Below are positions 37,406-48,521 of a stretch of 64,000 nt of DNA, in pieces. Below the pieces are notes generated by a model. That model saw only the letters and a list, made by a program, of their open reading frames with translations, did no database searches and was not told the origin of the DNA. Both the position numbers and the translations under genes were made by a program. The first letter of the stretch is position 1, and the number at the start of each line of letters is the position of its first letter. The DNA comes from Caballeronia concitans (lineage in GTDB: Bacteria; Pseudomonadota; Gammaproteobacteria; Burkholderiales; Burkholderiaceae), in assembly GCF_001544615.1 (NCBI RefSeq), contig NZ_FCNV02000001.1, positions 620,001 through 684,000 of the forward strand, given 5' to 3'.

Positions 37406-40400
37406 TTACGGAGTCGCCACGGCCGCGGGTGATTCGATCTTACCCTGATCGCCATGCAGACGCTGGACGACGGGTTTCGTCCACGATCCGGTGATGGAAT
37501 AGTCCATCGCGAACGCTTTCTGGATCGACTTCGACAGCGCGAGATCGGCGGCGAGCGCACCCAAGCCGAGCAGCGGATTGATTACCGCCGCGCCGATCGC
37601 CACCGCGCCCGCGCCGACGGTCGGGATCACTTTCACGCGCAGATCCTGCGTCTCCTTCGGCAGATCGACGCTGCCCTGCATCTGCACGCGCGCCGGCGAT
37701 GTGACCATGACCAGATCGTCGGTCCGGCTGATGCCGCTGTCGATGCGCGCGTTGCCCGTGATCTTCTCGAACGGCAATCCCTTGCCGACGACATCCTCGA
37801 AATGCAGCGTCAGCAGATTGGCGAGACTGCGCAAGCTGAAAATGCCGAGCCACTTCGCCGCGCCGGGCGCGCGCAGAATCTGCCCGTGACGCAGATCGAC
37901 GGCAACCTTGCCGTCGAGTGTCTTCACATCGACCGCGGCCGGGCTGCCGTTCCAGGCGGCGTGGCCGGAGATCGTGCCCGCGCCGCCGTTCACGGTGTGC
38001 GGCAGGCCGAAGCGGTCGAGGAACTGTCCGCCGTTGACGACATCGAGCGCGAAACCGAGCGACGTGCGGCGCGGCGCGCGGTCGTCGTCGGTGACGTTCG
38101 TGGCGGAGGGCAGCGTGCGCCACGTCGCGTTCGCGGTGAGCTTGGCGTCGGGATTGGCGAGTTCGAGCTTGTCGAGCGTCCAGATCGGCTCGTCGGCGAT
38201 GACTTCGTTGTGCGCGTCGACTTCGAGCCTGCCCAGGCCGTGTCCGCGAAAGACCAGTTCGTTCACGATCAAGTCGATCGACGGCATGTTGCGCGGCGGC
38301 CGGCTCGCGATCTTTTCGGCGGGCGCGTTCGTCGCCTTGTCGGGAATCACGACCTTGTCGAGCCTCGCCTGCAACGCGCCGGGGGCGCCCTTCACCGCGC
38401 CGGGGGCGCCCTTCACCGCGCCGGGCGTGAACGCGACGCTGCCCGTCACCTGATCCGACGCGATGTTCGCCTGCCACTTGTTCGACGCCTGTGCCGCGTT
38501 CACGGCGATGTTGTCCCAGCGGCGATCGAGCAGCGTGAGCGTGCCGATGTGCACGTCGGCGCGCGTCGGGATGAACTGGCGGACGCTTTCGCTCATCGGC
38601 GGGCGGGCGACGTCGGCGGCCGGTTCGGGCGGCGCGGCGCTCGCGTTGAGTTCGGCGACGACCTTGCGCCACGCATCGGCGTCGAGCGTGGCGATATCCG
38701 CCGTGGCGGCGACGCCTTCGGCCGGCAGATCGGCGGGCTTGTTCAGCGCGATCGCGCCGCGCACGGCCCGCAGCTGCGCGCGCATGTTCATCGGCTCGGC
38801 GGCGTTCTGCGGATCGACCTTGACCTGCGCGCGCCCGATCTGCTGCAACACGTAATGCGCCGCGAGCGGGCCGAAGACGAGCTGCGCGTCGTGCAGATTC
38901 GACGCGCCGGGCGCGGGCTGGAAGCTGAGCGAGAAGGGCATCGGCGCGCCCTTCGCCTTGCCGAACGGCGCGGGCAGATCGATGCCGACGCCGCTCAAGT
39001 CCGCGCTTGCCTGCACGTTCGGCAGCGCGTTCTTCGCGCCGCGCACGCGCAGTTCGTAGGGCGCCGCGCCATCGATGCGCTTCAGGAGCGCCGCCACTTG
39101 GGGCGTGATGCGTCCGTCGAAACGCTGCGCCGCATCCGTGCCGATGCGCCCGTTCACATCGAACGCGTAGTTGCCGCCCGGCTGCACGCCGCCGGTCGCG
39201 CGCACGTCGCCGCCGAGCAGTTGCGCGGTGAGCGAATCGACCTTGACGGTATTCGCCGCGAAGCTCGCGCGGCCACGGACATGCGAGAGCGGCGGCAGAT
39301 TCGCGTACGCGACTTCGTTGTCGAGGAAAGTCAGCGATCCCTTGTAGTCCGTGCGCAGCGGCAACTCGGGCGGCGGCGGGCGATAGCGCGGAATGCCGAG
39401 TGTGAGCGCGAGCGCCGCGTTGCCCTTGGCGTCGAGCTTGCGCGTGCCGTGCTTCGCCATCAGGCCGAGCGAACTGTTGTCGACGTAATCGAGCATGTCG
39501 GCGAGCGGCCCGCGCGCATCGCCGTCGATCCACAGTTTCGATTCGCGATTGCCCGTATCGTCGATCCGCCCCGTCACGCGCGATACCGCGACGCCCTTGT
39601 AATGCCCGCGATGAATATCGAAGCCGAGCTTGTTCTGCGCGAGCCTGAACGTGCCGTCGATGCCCTCGAACGCCGGCCAGAAATTCGGCAGGCCGTTGCG
39701 CATCGTGCGCGGCGGGAAGGGCGTCGGGTCGAACTTGCCGCCGGTGAACGGCGCCTCGATGCGGAAGATCCCCGCGTCGGGCGCTTTCGCGTACGGGAAG
39801 CGCGTGAGGTCGCCGTGAACCTCCAGCGTGCCGTTTCGCGCGATGCCCGCCTGCAGCGCGTGCCCGAGATACACGCGCACGCGCTCGTTGAGGCTCGTCG
39901 GCAGATAGCGCACGAGGCGCGTCGCCTTCAGATAATCGACCTTCGCCTTGAGATCGAGATTGCCGCGCCCGTGGCCCTGATTCCAGTACGCGGCGGTGAC
40001 TTCGCCTTCGGCGTCGGCGTTCTTGACGCGCAGCGTATCGAGATGAATGGTGAACGCGCGGCGCAGTTCGCCCGGCGCGACCGCGTCCGCGACGGTCCAC
40101 GTCGCGCGGCCTTGCAGCGAATCGAAGGTGAGGCGCGGGTCGTCGAATGCGCCGGGAATCGTCACGGCCGCGTTTTTCGTGTCGATGTCGATGCGGCCCT
40201 GCGCCTCGTTCGCATCCACGACGCCCCACAGGTTCTCGATGCCCGGCACGCCCGCGCGCGGATGGTTGTTGATCGTGAGCCCGGGCGGCGGCTCCTGCGC
40301 CTGCACGCTGATGCCCTGCAGCTCGGCCTTGAACACGTAATGCTCGATCTTCGCGTCGCCTTTCTCGCGCTGGCGCTTCACTTCTTCCTCGTTCTTCGGC

Positions 40401-41689
40401 GCGGCGCGTTCGGTGTAGATCGTGTAGTTCGCGATCTGCCCGCGCGGATTGAAGCGCACGAGTTCGTTCAGCACGCGCGACGGCAGCGGCAGCGTGCGCG
40501 CGAATTCGGCGAGGATGCCGAGGTCGACCTGATCGCCCGCGAGACGAAACAAGAGCCCCTTGTTCACCGAGGGCGGCCGATACGTGCCCGTCAGGGTCTG
40601 CGTGGTCAGGAGACGCGCGACCGGCGTGCCGTCGTCGAGCGCGGGCTGGCCCAGTTCGGCGCGCACGTCGGAAAGATTCAGCGTGTACGTGCTGTCCTTC
40701 TTGTCGACGGTCCACGCGAAGCGCGCCACCGGCAAGTCGAGACGCGGCTGCGTCGCACGCACGCGCAGCGCGATGTTGCCGCCCGTCAGATCGCCGTTCG
40801 CGGTCTGCAACTGGCCGCGCGCGAAGTTCAGCCAGATGCGGTTCTCGATGCGGCCATCGTAGGCGGCGAACGGCATCTTCACGTAGCGCGCGAGCATCGG
40901 CAGATCGACGGGACCGGTCGACAAGTACAGGCGGCCGGTCCAGTTCGCGGGCGCGCCCATCGTGGTGAACGGCTCATGACGAAAGTCCGCGCGAAGATCG
41001 AGCGGGCCGTGGAGCACGTCGCCATCGGCGGGGGCGTTCAGCGCGAGCCGGTGACGCACGCCGTCGTTGATGATGGCGAGCCGCAGCCGCTTGAACGCGA
41101 TCTCCGGCGCGTCGCGTTCGGCGTCGCGCCAGCGCAGCGTGCCTCCGCGCAGCACGATGCGTTGCTGGCCGAGCAGCCACGTCGTGAACGCGTTCGATCC
41201 CGTGCGATGCGTCGGGATCGGCACGCCCGCGACCGTCACTTCGCCTTTCGCATTGCGCGCGACGATGACATCGGGCCCATCGACGGTGAGATCCGCGAGC
41301 TTCGGCTTCAACTCCAGCAGCGAGCGCCACGCAATGCTCGCGCTTGCATGCGGAACCGCGAGTCCCGGCGAGCCGTCGGCGGCGTCGATGCGCAAATTGT
41401 CGATGTCGATGGTCGGCTGCATGCCGGACCATCGCGCGGACAATCTGCCTATACGAAGCTGCGCGTGAATGCGCGACGAAACGGCCTGTTCAATCCTGGG
41501 CCTGAACGAATCGATCTGCGGGAGCACCGCATAGCGCAAGCCGAGATAGATGCCCGCGACCGCGAAATACAGCACCGCGGCAACCACGAGCATGACTTTG
41601 AGGACGCGCGACAGTACGCGCTCGGCGTTGCCGCTGGGCTTTGCTTGTCCAACTTCGGTCGGGTCGACGGATCGTCTGCTGTCGGACAT
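37406..41689 (-). CDS. yhdP: YhdP family AsmA-like envelope protein
   Basis: A 1427-aa inner-membrane-anchored protein with one transmembrane helix near residues 30-52 (VLKVMLVVAAVLYFAVAGIY) and a very long periplasmic part. YhdP, TamB and YdbH form bridges that carry phospholipid to the outer membrane. The C-terminus includes the AsmA-like RIDSGI and VTSPARVQMQGSVDL segments. An in-frame 21-bp tandem repeat inserts GAVKGAP copies near residue 1100. The opposite strand has a very long open frame, which is a GC-bias shadow. It is divergent from glnE. Confidence 0.93.
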   Translation of the reverse strand: MSDSRRSVDPTEVGQAKPSGNAERVLSRVLKVMLVVAAVLYFAVAGIYLGLRYAVLPQIDSFRPRIEQAVSSRIHAQLRIGRLSARWSGMQPTIDIDNLRIDAADGSPGLAVPHASASIAWRSLLELKPKLADLTVDGPDVIVARNAKGEVTVAGVPIPTHRTGSNAFTTWLLGQQRIVLRGGTLRWRDAERDAPEIAFKRLRLAIINDGVRHRLALNAPADGDVLHGPLDLRADFRHEPFTTMGAPANWTGRLYLSTGPVDLPMLARYVKMPFAAYDGRIENRIWLNFARGQLQTANGDLTGGNIALRVRATQPRLDLPVARFAWTVDKKDSTYTLNLSDVRAELGQPALDDGTPVARLLTTQTLTGTYRPPSVNKGLLFRLAGDQVDLGILAEFARTLPLPSRVLNELVRFNPRGQIANYTIYTERAAPKNEEEVKRQREKGDAKIEHYVFKAELQGISVQAQEPPPGLTINNHPRAGVPGIENLWGVVDANEAQGRIDIDTKNAAVTIPGAFDDPRLTFDSLQGRATWTVADAVAPGELRRAFTIHLDTLRVKNADAEGEVTAAYWNQGHGRGNLDLKAKVDYLKATRLVRYLPTSLNERVRVYLGHALQAGIARNGTLEVHGDLTRFPYAKAPDAGIFRIEAPFTGGKFDPTPFPPRTMRNGLPNFWPAFEGIDGTFRLAQNKLGFDIHRGHYKGVAVSRVTGRIDDTGNRESKLWIDGDARGPLADMLDYVDNSSLGLMAKHGTRKLDAKGNAALALTLGIPRYRPPPPELPLRTDYKGSLTFLDNEVAYANLPPLSHVRGRASFAANTVKVDSLTAQLLGGDVRATGGVQPGGNYAFDVNGRIGTDAAQRFDGRITPQVAALLKRIDGAAPYELRVRGAKNALPNVQASADLSGVGIDLPAPFGKAKGAPMPFSLSFQPAPGASNLHDAQLVFGPLAAHYVLQQIGRAQVKVDPQNAAEPMNMRAQLRAVRGAIALNKPADLPAEGVAATADIATLDADAWRKVVAELNASAAPPEPAADVARPPMSESVRQFIPTRADVHIGTLTLLDRRWDNIAVNAAQASNKWQANIASDQVTGSVAFTPGAVKGAPGAVKGAPGALQARLDKVVIPDKATNAPAEKIASRPPRNMPSIDLIVNELVFRGHGLGRLEVDAHNEVIADEPIWTLDKLELANPDAKLTANATWRTLPSATNVTDDDRAPRRTSLGFALDVVNGGQFLDRFGLPHTVNGGAGTISGHAAWNGSPAAVDVKTLDGKVAVDLRHGQILRAPGAAKWLGIFSLRSLANLLTLHFEDVVGKGLPFEKITGNARIDSGISRTDDLVMVTSPARVQMQGSVDLPKETQDLRVKVIPTVGAGAVAIGAAVINPLLGLGALAADLALSKSIQKAFAMDYSITGSWTKPVVQRLHGDQGKIESPAAVATP
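38376..38425. repeat. 21-bp tandem repeat inside yhdP
   Basis: Two exact 21-bp copies at 38376-38396 and 38397-38417 plus the first 8 bp of a third. On the coding strand each encodes GAVKGAP, so copy changes keep the reading frame. It is likely a replication-slippage site. Confidence 0.9.
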
Positions 41690-41903
41690 GCTGCGGCTGA
41701 TCGGCGATATGGTAGTTTTGCGTGTTTGACGCTGCAATGTAACACAGGGTATGTCGTGGACGGCTTCTCGCGCGCACTCGAAAAAGCCCGCAAAGCCGCG
41801 TCCGGCAAGCCTCGCGGACGGTGCGGCCCGGTGCGCCGGGAAGACGCATCGGCGCGGGCCAGGCCCGAAGCAACCCAAAAGCAACGAGCGAGCCTAAGCA
41901 TTC

Positions 41904-44696
41904 ATGACCGACGTGATCCTGCGCAGTTCCGGCTATTCCAACTATGCGTCGCGCGCGTACGCGGCGCGTCCCGAGCTTGCATCGAAGGTCGCGCAATGGG
42001 CACAAACGCCCGTCACGCGCGAATGGATCGAAGCGCGTCTCGACGAACTCTGCGCGAGTTGCGGCGAAAGCGGCGCGCTCGACGAAGCCGCGCTGAAAAC
42101 CGCGCTGCGCCGCTTGCGAACGGAAGTGTTCTGCACGGTGATGGAGCGCGATCTGTCCGCCGCCGCCGATGTCGCCGAAGTCACCGGCGCGATGACCGAT
42201 CTCGCCGAAGTCACCATTCAGCGCGCGCTCGCGGTGCTTTCGGCGGATCTGGAAACACTCTTCGGCGAGCCGCGCGGACCGGACGGCGAGCGGCTCACGC
42301 TCGGCGTCGTCGGCATGGGGAAGCTCGGCGGGCGCGAACTCAATGCGTCGTCGGATATCGATCTGATCTTCGTCTATGAAGAAGACGGCGAAACGGCGGG
42401 CGGCAAGCGCTCGCCGCTCACCACGCAGGAATTCTTCACACGGCTCGGGCGGCGGCTGATCGGCGCGCTCGCGGAAATGACGCAGGACGGCTACGTGTTT
42501 CGCGTCGACATGCGGCTGCGCCCGAACGGCGATTCCGGTCCGCTCGTGTGCAGCCTCGGCATGCTCGAAGAATATTTCTACGTGCAGGGCCGCGAGTGGG
42601 AGCGCTATGCGTGGATTAAGGCGCGGCTCGTGTCCGAGCGCGAGAGCGATTCCGCGCAACGGCTCGCGAAGCAGCTCGACGCCATCGCGACGCCGTTCAT
42701 CTATCGCCGCTATCTCGATTACGGCGTGATCGCAGCCATTCGCTCGCTGCATCAGCAGATTCGGCAGGAAGCGCGGCGACGCGCGTCCATGCGCCCCGAC
42801 AAGGCCGACGACATCAAGCTCGGGCGCGGCGGCATCCGCGAAATCGAATTCAGCGCGCAAGTGTTTCAGTTGATTCGCGGCGGACAGGCGGCGGATTTCC
42901 GCATTCGCCCGACGCTCGCCGTGCTGAAACGCGCGGCGGCGCACGGGCTCATTTCGGCGGCCGTGTGCGATGCGCTCACCGACGCGTATCGGTTTCTGCG
43001 GACGGTGGAGCATCGGCTGCAATATCGCAACGACGCGCAGACGCACGCGATGCCCGTCGCCGACGACGAGCGCGCGCTGCTCGCGTCGTCGCTCGGCTTC
43101 GCGGACTACGCGGCGCTGATGACGAAGCTGGACGCGCATCGCGAATTCGTCGAGCAGCAGTTCGACGCGATCTTCGCCGACAAGGTGAGCGGCGAAAAAG
43201 GCTGCGGCGTGGCCGACGATTCCGCCGCGTCGTGGATCTGGAGCAGCGCGCTCGCCGACGATTCCGCGCAGGACGAACTCGCCGCGCGCCTCACCGAACT
43301 CGGCTTCGCGGACCCGTCGCCGGTGCTCGCGCGGCTGACGGGCGTGTGGAACTCGTCGCGTTATGCGGGCTTGCCCGAACGAAGCCGCGAGCGTTTCGAC
43401 ATCGTCGCGCAACGGGCGCTCGAAGCCGTGCAGTCGATCGATGCCGCGCGCCGTGGCGACACTATCGCGCGCGTCTTCGATCTGCTCGAAGCCACGGCGA
43501 AGCGCGGCGCGTATCTCGCGCTGCTGACGGAGTATCCGGCGGCGCTCGACCGCGTGCTGTCGGTGCTGTCGGGCTCGCGCTGGGCGGCGGGCTATCTCAT
43601 TCGCCATCCGCAATTGCTCGACGAATTGCTCGACGACGAAGCCATCGCGAGTCCGTTCGACTGGGCCGAATTCAAGCGTTCGCTGCTCGCGCGCCTCGTC
43701 GCCGCCGAGGATGCCGAGCATCAGATGGATTTGCTGCGGCACGCGCATCAGGCCGAAGTGTTCCGTATTCTGCTGATCGATCTGGCCGGGCGCCTGAGCG
43801 TCGAGCGCGTGAGCGATCTGTTGTCCGAGCTTGCGGACGCCGTGCTCGACGTCACCGTGCAGACCGTGTGGCAGCAGTTTCCGAAGCGGCATCGCGAGAC
43901 GCCGCGCTTTTCGGTCATCGCGTACGGGAAGCTCGGCGGCAAGGAACTGGGCTACGCGTCGGACCTCGATCTGATCTTTCTCTACGAAGACCCCGATGAC
44001 GCCGCCGCCGACATCTACGCGATGTTCGCGCGCCGTCTCATCACGTGGCTCACGGCGGCGACGGGCGCGGGCACGCTCTTCGACGTGGACTTGCGGCTGC
44101 GGCCGAACGGCGAGTCCGGCTTTCTCGTGACGAGCCTCGATTCGTTCCGCCGCTATCAGATGCGCGAGGGCGACGCGGCCAACACCGCGTGGGTCTGGGA
44201 ACATCAGGCGTTGTCGCGGGCGCGTTACAGCGCGGGCGATGCCGAGATCGGCGCGCAGTTCGAAGCGATCCGCGCGGACGTGCTCGTGACCGAGCGCGAT
44301 GCGGCGGCGCTCGCGCGCGAGATCGTCGCGATGCGGGAGCGCGTGCGGGCGGGGCATCCGAATCGCACGGAGCTGTTCGACCTGAAGCACGATCGCGGCG
44401 GCATGGTGGATATTGAATTCATCGTGCAGTACTGGGTGCTGCTGCACGCGCGGACGCATCGCGAGTTCCTGCGCAACGCGGGCAATATCACGCTGCTGAA
44501 GCTCGCCGCGAAGAGCGGGCTCATTTCCGACGATGACGCCGACGTGATCGGCGCGGCGTACCGGCATTACCGGAAGCTGCAGCACACGCTCAGGCTCGAT
44601 GGAATGGAGAAGGCGCGTGTCGATCCGGATGTGGTTCGCGGCGAGCGCGAAGCGGTGACGGGGCTGTGGAGACGCGTGTTCGCGGACGGGGGTTGA
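41904..44696 (+). CDS. glnE: Bifunctional glutamine synthetase adenylyltransferase/deadenylase
   Basis: A 930-aa enzyme with two nucleotidyltransferase domains, which removes (N-terminal half) and adds (C-terminal half) AMP on glutamine synthetase in response to PII proteins. The N-terminal active site has D151-x-D153 in NASSDIDLIFVYEEDGE, and the C-terminal one SDLDLIFLYEDPDD at about residues 685-698. Each is preceded by a GKLGG motif. It is divergent from yhdP with a 214-bp gap. Confidence 0.97.
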   Translation: MTDVILRSSGYSNYASRAYAARPELASKVAQWAQTPVTREWIEARLDELCASCGESGALDEAALKTALRRLRTEVFCTVMERDLSAAADVAEVTGAMTDLAEVTIQRALAVLSADLETLFGEPRGPDGERLTLGVVGMGKLGGRELNASSDIDLIFVYEEDGETAGGKRSPLTTQEFFTRLGRRLIGALAEMTQDGYVFRVDMRLRPNGDSGPLVCSLGMLEEYFYVQGREWERYAWIKARLVSERESDSAQRLAKQLDAIATPFIYRRYLDYGVIAAIRSLHQQIRQEARRRASMRPDKADDIKLGRGGIREIEFSAQVFQLIRGGQAADFRIRPTLAVLKRAAAHGLISAAVCDALTDAYRFLRTVEHRLQYRNDAQTHAMPVADDERALLASSLGFADYAALMTKLDAHREFVEQQFDAIFADKVSGEKGCGVADDSAASWIWSSALADDSAQDELAARLTELGFADPSPVLARLTGVWNSSRYAGLPERSRERFDIVAQRALEAVQSIDAARRGDTIARVFDLLEATAKRGAYLALLTEYPAALDRVLSVLSGSRWAAGYLIRHPQLLDELLDDEAIASPFDWAEFKRSLLARLVAAEDAEHQMDLLRHAHQAEVFRILLIDLAGRLSVERVSDLLSELADAVLDVTVQTVWQQFPKRHRETPRFSVIAYGKLGGKELGYASDLDLIFLYEDPDDAAADIYAMFARRLITWLTAATGAGTLFDVDLRLRPNGESGFLVTSLDSFRRYQMREGDAANTAWVWEHQALSRARYSAGDAEIGAQFEAIRADVLVTERDAAALAREIVAMRERVRAGHPNRTELFDLKHDRGGMVDIEFIVQYWVLLHARTHREFLRNAGNITLLKLAAKSGLISDDDADVIGAAYRHYRKLQHTLRLDGMEKARVDPDVVRGEREAVTGLWRRVFADGG

Positions 44697-44727
44697 GGGG
44701 CGGGAAGCGGCTACGCCAATCGCCGCC

Positions 44728-46380
44728 TCACGCCGCCAGCATTTCCTTCGCGTGCTTGCGCGTGGTCGCCGTGATCTCGATGCCGCCGAGCATCCGCGCG
44801 ACTTCCTCGATGCGCCTTGCCTTGTCGAGCGGCGTGACCGTGCTGACGGTGCCGCCTGCATCGTCGGACGATTTCGCCACCTGAAAGTGCTGATCGCCGC
44901 GCGCGGCCACTTGCGGCAAGTGCGTGACGCACAACACCTGACGGTCGCGCCCGAGCTGATGCAAAAGCCGCCCGACGACTTCCGCCACGCCCCCGCCGAT
45001 GCCCGTGTCCACTTCGTCGAAGATCAGCGTGGGCGTTGGGCTGGCCGTGCTCGCGATGACCGCGAGCGCCAGGCTGATACGCGCGAGTTCGCCGCCCGAC
45101 GCGACCTTCGCGAGCGGCCGCAGCGCGATGCCCGCGTGACCGGCCACGCGGAATTCGATCTGCTCCAGCCCGTTCGCGCCGCCTTCCGCGAGCGGCACGA
45201 GCGCGACTTCGAAGCTGCCGCCCGCCATCGACAATTCCTGCATGCCTTCGGTGACCGCTTTCGACAGCGCCTTCGCGGCCTTCGCGCGCGCCTTCGAGAG
45301 CACTTTCGCTTCCGCGAGATACGCTTCCTTCGCGCGTTCGGCGGCGGCGTTGAGCGCGTCGAGATCGGCGGCGGCGTCGAGGTCCGCGAGCTGGCGGCGG
45401 CGCGTCTCGTGCTCTTCCGGCAGCGTTTCCGGCTGAAGGCGGAACTTGCGAGCGGTGGAATGCAACTGATCCATTCGCCGTTCGACTTGCGCGAGCCGGT
45501 CCGGATCGAGCTCCAAGCGCTGCGCGTAATGCGACAGCGAATACGCCGCTTCCTGCAACTGAATCTCGGCGGGTTCGAGCGATGCGAGCACGTCGTTCAG
45601 AGCGGGATCGATATCGGCGAGGCCGCGCAGCTTGGAAATGATTGCGCCGAGTTGCGAAATCATCGCTTCGTCGGATTCGGAAAGCGCACCGAGCGCGTTC
45701 TGCACGCCGTCGATCAGACTCGCCGAATGCGACAGCCGATGATGCTCCGCGCTCACTTCCTCCCATTCGCCCGGCTGCGGCGCGAGCTTGTCGAATTCGC
45801 TCAGTTGCCATGCAAGGCGCTCGCGTTCGAGTTGCAACTCGCGGTCGCGGCTCTGCGCGGCGTCGACGGCCTGCTGCGCCTCGCGATACGCGCGCCACGC
45901 ACGATTCACGGCGCTGGCGGTATCGGTGAGGCCGGCGTGCGTGTCGAAGAGTTCGCGTTGCGCATCGGGTCGCATCAATAACTGATGCGCGTGCTGGCCG
46001 TGAATGTCGACGAGCATTTCGCCTACTTCGCGCAACTGCGCGAGCGTCGCCGGCGTGCCGTTGATGAACGCGCGCGAGCGTCCGCTCGAATCGATCACGC
46101 GGCGCAGCATGACCGTGTCGCCGTCCTGCGCGAGCGCATGTTCTTCGAGCCAGCGAAGCGCTTGTTCGTGCGTGCCGAATTCGGCGGTGATGTCCGCGCG
46201 CGCTTCGCCGGTTCGCACGACGCTCGCGTCGGCACGCGCGCCGAGCGTGAGCGCGAGGGCGTCGATGAGGATCGACTTGCCCGCGCCGGTTTCACCCGAA
46301 AAAACCGTGAAGCCCGAATCGAATTCAATGTCGAGCGCGGCAACGATAACGAAGTCTTGAATGGAGAGATGACGGAGCAT
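44728..46380 (-). CDS. recN: DNA repair protein RecN
   Basis: A 550-aa SMC-like ATPase that acts at double-strand breaks. The Walker A motif is GETGAGKS at residues 29-36, a long coiled-coil occupies the middle, and the C-terminal ABC signature and Walker B region are ASGGELARISLAL and TLIFDEVDTGIGG. It is 32 bp downstream of nadK on the same strand, a common nadK-recN pairing. Confidence 0.97.
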   Translation of the reverse strand: MLRHLSIQDFVIVAALDIEFDSGFTVFSGETGAGKSILIDALALTLGARADASVVRTGEARADITAEFGTHEQALRWLEEHALAQDGDTVMLRRVIDSSGRSRAFINGTPATLAQLREVGEMLVDIHGQHAHQLLMRPDAQRELFDTHAGLTDTASAVNRAWRAYREAQQAVDAAQSRDRELQLERERLAWQLSEFDKLAPQPGEWEEVSAEHHRLSHSASLIDGVQNALGALSESDEAMISQLGAIISKLRGLADIDPALNDVLASLEPAEIQLQEAAYSLSHYAQRLELDPDRLAQVERRMDQLHSTARKFRLQPETLPEEHETRRRQLADLDAAADLDALNAAAERAKEAYLAEAKVLSKARAKAAKALSKAVTEGMQELSMAGGSFEVALVPLAEGGANGLEQIEFRVAGHAGIALRPLAKVASGGELARISLALAVIASTASPTPTLIFDEVDTGIGGGVAEVVGRLLHQLGRDRQVLCVTHLPQVAARGDQHFQVAKSSDDAGGTVSTVTPLDKARRIEEVARMLGGIEITATTRKHAKEMLAA

Positions 46381-46412
46381 GGATGCTTCGGGATGAGGTT
46401 CAGCGAGTTGCG

Positions 46413-47306
46413 TCAGAGGGACGAGTCCTGCGAGGGATGCTCGTTCCAGTGCAGTTTCTTGCGCAGCGTGGCGTAGCTGCTGTAGCCGACCGGATGAAGC
46501 ACCGGCACGGTATGGCGCGAGCGCCGCACTTCGATGGCGTCGTTCAGTTCGACAGCGGTGAACGACTGCATGTCGAAATTCACGTTCACGTCGCGCCCGC
46601 CGATGATCTGGATGGTGACCTTCGAGTCGTCGGGCAGCACGATCGGCCGGTTCGACAGCGAATGCGGCGCGATCGGCACGAGGACGAAGCCTTGCAGTTG
46701 CGGATGCAGAATGGGCCCGGCGGACGACAGCGCATAAGCGGTCGAACCCGTCGGCGTGGCGACGATCAGCCCGTCCGAGCGCTGGTTGTACATGAAGTGC
46801 CCGTCCACGGAGACGCGCAATTCGGCCATGCCCGAGAAGCCGCTGCGATTCACCACCACGTCATTGAACGCGAGCGCGTGATAGATCGGCTTGTCGTTTC
46901 GCACGATGCGCGCTTCGAGCAGCGTGCGCTCCTCGCGTTCGAACTGGCCGGCGAGCATTTGCGGCACGCGCTCGCGCATCTCGCTGAGCGGGATGTCGGT
47001 GATGAAGCCGAGCCGCCCGTGATTCACGCCGATGAGCGGCGTCTTGTACGGCGCGAGCTGACGGCCCACGCCGAGCATGGTGCCGTCGCCGCCGAGCACG
47101 ACCGCGACGTCCGCGCGCGCACCGATTGCCGCGATGGACAACGCCGGATACTGCGTCACGCCGACATCCTTCGCCGTCCCTTCTTCGAACACGACGTCGA
47201 AGCCCTGGTTCGCAATGTGCTCCGCGAGCGATGTCAGCGGCGCCTCGATGCCGGGCGTGTTGGTTCGCCCGACGAGGGCGACGGTCTTGAATTGGCCAAT
47301 TTCCAT
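46413..47306 (-). CDS. nadK: NAD kinase
   Basis: A 297-aa enzyme phosphorylating NAD to NADP. The catalytic GGDGT is at residues 72-76, followed by TPTGSTAY in the NAD-binding domain. Length is typical of proteobacterial NadK. It is divergent from hrcA (198-bp gap) and followed by recN. Confidence 0.97.
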   Translation of the reverse strand: MEIGQFKTVALVGRTNTPGIEAPLTSLAEHIANQGFDVVFEEGTAKDVGVTQYPALSIAAIGARADVAVVLGGDGTMLGVGRQLAPYKTPLIGVNHGRLGFITDIPLSEMRERVPQMLAGQFEREERTLLEARIVRNDKPIYHALAFNDVVVNRSGFSGMAELRVSVDGHFMYNQRSDGLIVATPTGSTAYALSSAGPILHPQLQGFVLVPIAPHSLSNRPIVLPDDSKVTIQIIGGRDVNVNFDMQSFTAVELNDAIEVRRSRHTVPVLHPVGYSSYATLRKKLHWNEHPSQDSSL

Positions 47307-47504
47307 GCCGGCATTACACCATAGGTGGAAGGCGAAAAGAACCGGGACGGCGCGCGGCGACAGGCGTCGTGTCGCGACGTCGGCGCCTCCTTCGTTTCTC
47401 GCTAGAATGGAGCAGACATTGAACAGCTCACGAGCGGTTCCGCCAGCGGTTTCACCACGGCGGCGCGGTCGCCGCGCCCCGATACGTTGCGCTAAAATTT
47501 GCCC

Positions 47505-48521
47505 ATGCTAGACCCACGTGCACAAACCCTCCTCAAAACGTTGATCGAGCGCTACATCGCCGAAGGTCAGCCGGTCGGTTCGCGCACGTTATCACGGCAT
47601 TCCGGCCTCGAACTCAGTCCGGCGACCATCCGCAACGTGATGTCGGACCTCGAGGACCTCGGCCTCGTCGTGAGTCCGCATACGTCGGCGGGCCGCATTC
47701 CCACGCCGCGCGGCTACCGGCTCTTCGTCGATACCATGCTGACGGTGGAAGCGCCGCAGGACGAAGCGATGACCACCGCGGTCAAGACGCGCCTTCAGGG
47801 CGAGGAGCCGCAGAAGATCGTCGCGGCGGCGGCGAGCGTGCTGTCCAGTCTGTCGTCGTTCGCGGGCGTGATCCTCACGCCGCGCCGCAGTCACATGTTC
47901 AAGCAGATCGAGTTCATGCGGCTGTCGGACAAGCGCATTCTGCTGATCATCGTGACGCCCGAGGGCGACGTGCAAAACCGCATGATGGCCACGCAGCGCG
48001 ACTACTCGCCTTCGCAACTCACCGAGGCCTCCAATTACATTAATGCGCATTTTGCGGGCCTGTCGTTTGACGAAGTGCGCCGCCGTTTGCGCGAGGAAAT
48101 CGACCAGTTGCGCGGCGACATGACCGCGCTGATGCAAGCGGCCGTCGTCGCGAGCACGGCCGAAGCCGACCCCGGCGAAACGGTGCTGATTTCCGGCGAG
48201 CGCAACCTGCTCGAAGTGGCGGACCTGTCCTCCGACATGGCGCGGCTGCGCAAACTCTTCGACTTGTTCGATCAAAAGACGAGCCTCCTGCAATTGCTGG
48301 ATGTGTCGAGCCACGCACAGGGCGTGCAGATCTTCATCGGCGGCGAATCGAATCTCGTGCCGATAGAAGAGATGAGCGTGGTGACTGCGCCGTACGAAGT
48401 GAACGGCAAGATTGTCGGCACGCTCGGCGTGATCGGCCCGACGCGCATGGCGTACAACCGCGTGATTCCCATTGTGGATATCACGGCGCGGCTCTTGTCG
48501 ATGTCGCTCAGCCACCAGTAA
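47505..48521 (+). CDS. hrcA: Heat-inducible transcription repressor HrcA
   Basis: A 338-aa repressor of CIRCE-controlled chaperone genes, usually groESL. It has an N-terminal winged helix (residues 1-70, with [27 protein letters not shown]) and the family-specific [10 protein letters not shown] and C-terminal [15 protein letters not shown] prefer the ATG at 47505 to a TTG two codons upstream. No CIRCE element (TTAGCACTC-N9-GAGTGCTAA) was found in this window, so its targets are elsewhere. It heads the heat-shock region. Confidence 0.95.
   Translation: MLDPRAQTLLKTLIERYIAEGQPVGSRTLSRHSGLELSPATIRNVMSDLEDLGLVVSPHTSAGRIPTPRGYRLFVDTMLTVEAPQDEAMTTAVKTRLQGEEPQKIVAAAASVLSSLSSFAGVILTPRRSHMFKQIEFMRLSDKRILLIIVTPEGDVQNRMMATQRDYSPSQLTEASNYINAHFAGLSFDEVRRRLREEIDQLRGDMTALMQAAVVASTAEADPGETVLISGERNLLEVADLSSDMARLRKLFDLFDQKTSLLQLLDVSSHAQGVQIFIGGESNLVPIEEMSVVTAPYEVNGKIVGTLGVIGPTRMAYNRVIPIVDITARLLSMSLSHQ

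Noticed and set aside
37454-42379. A 1641-codon open frame antisense to yhdP
   Set aside because: It is rich in Arg, Ala and His with no recognisable domain and mirrors yhdP codons; it is a GC-bias shadow.
41490-44861. A 1123-codon frame antisense to glnE
   Set aside because: No domain resemblance; glnE on the other strand has both catalytic sites intact.
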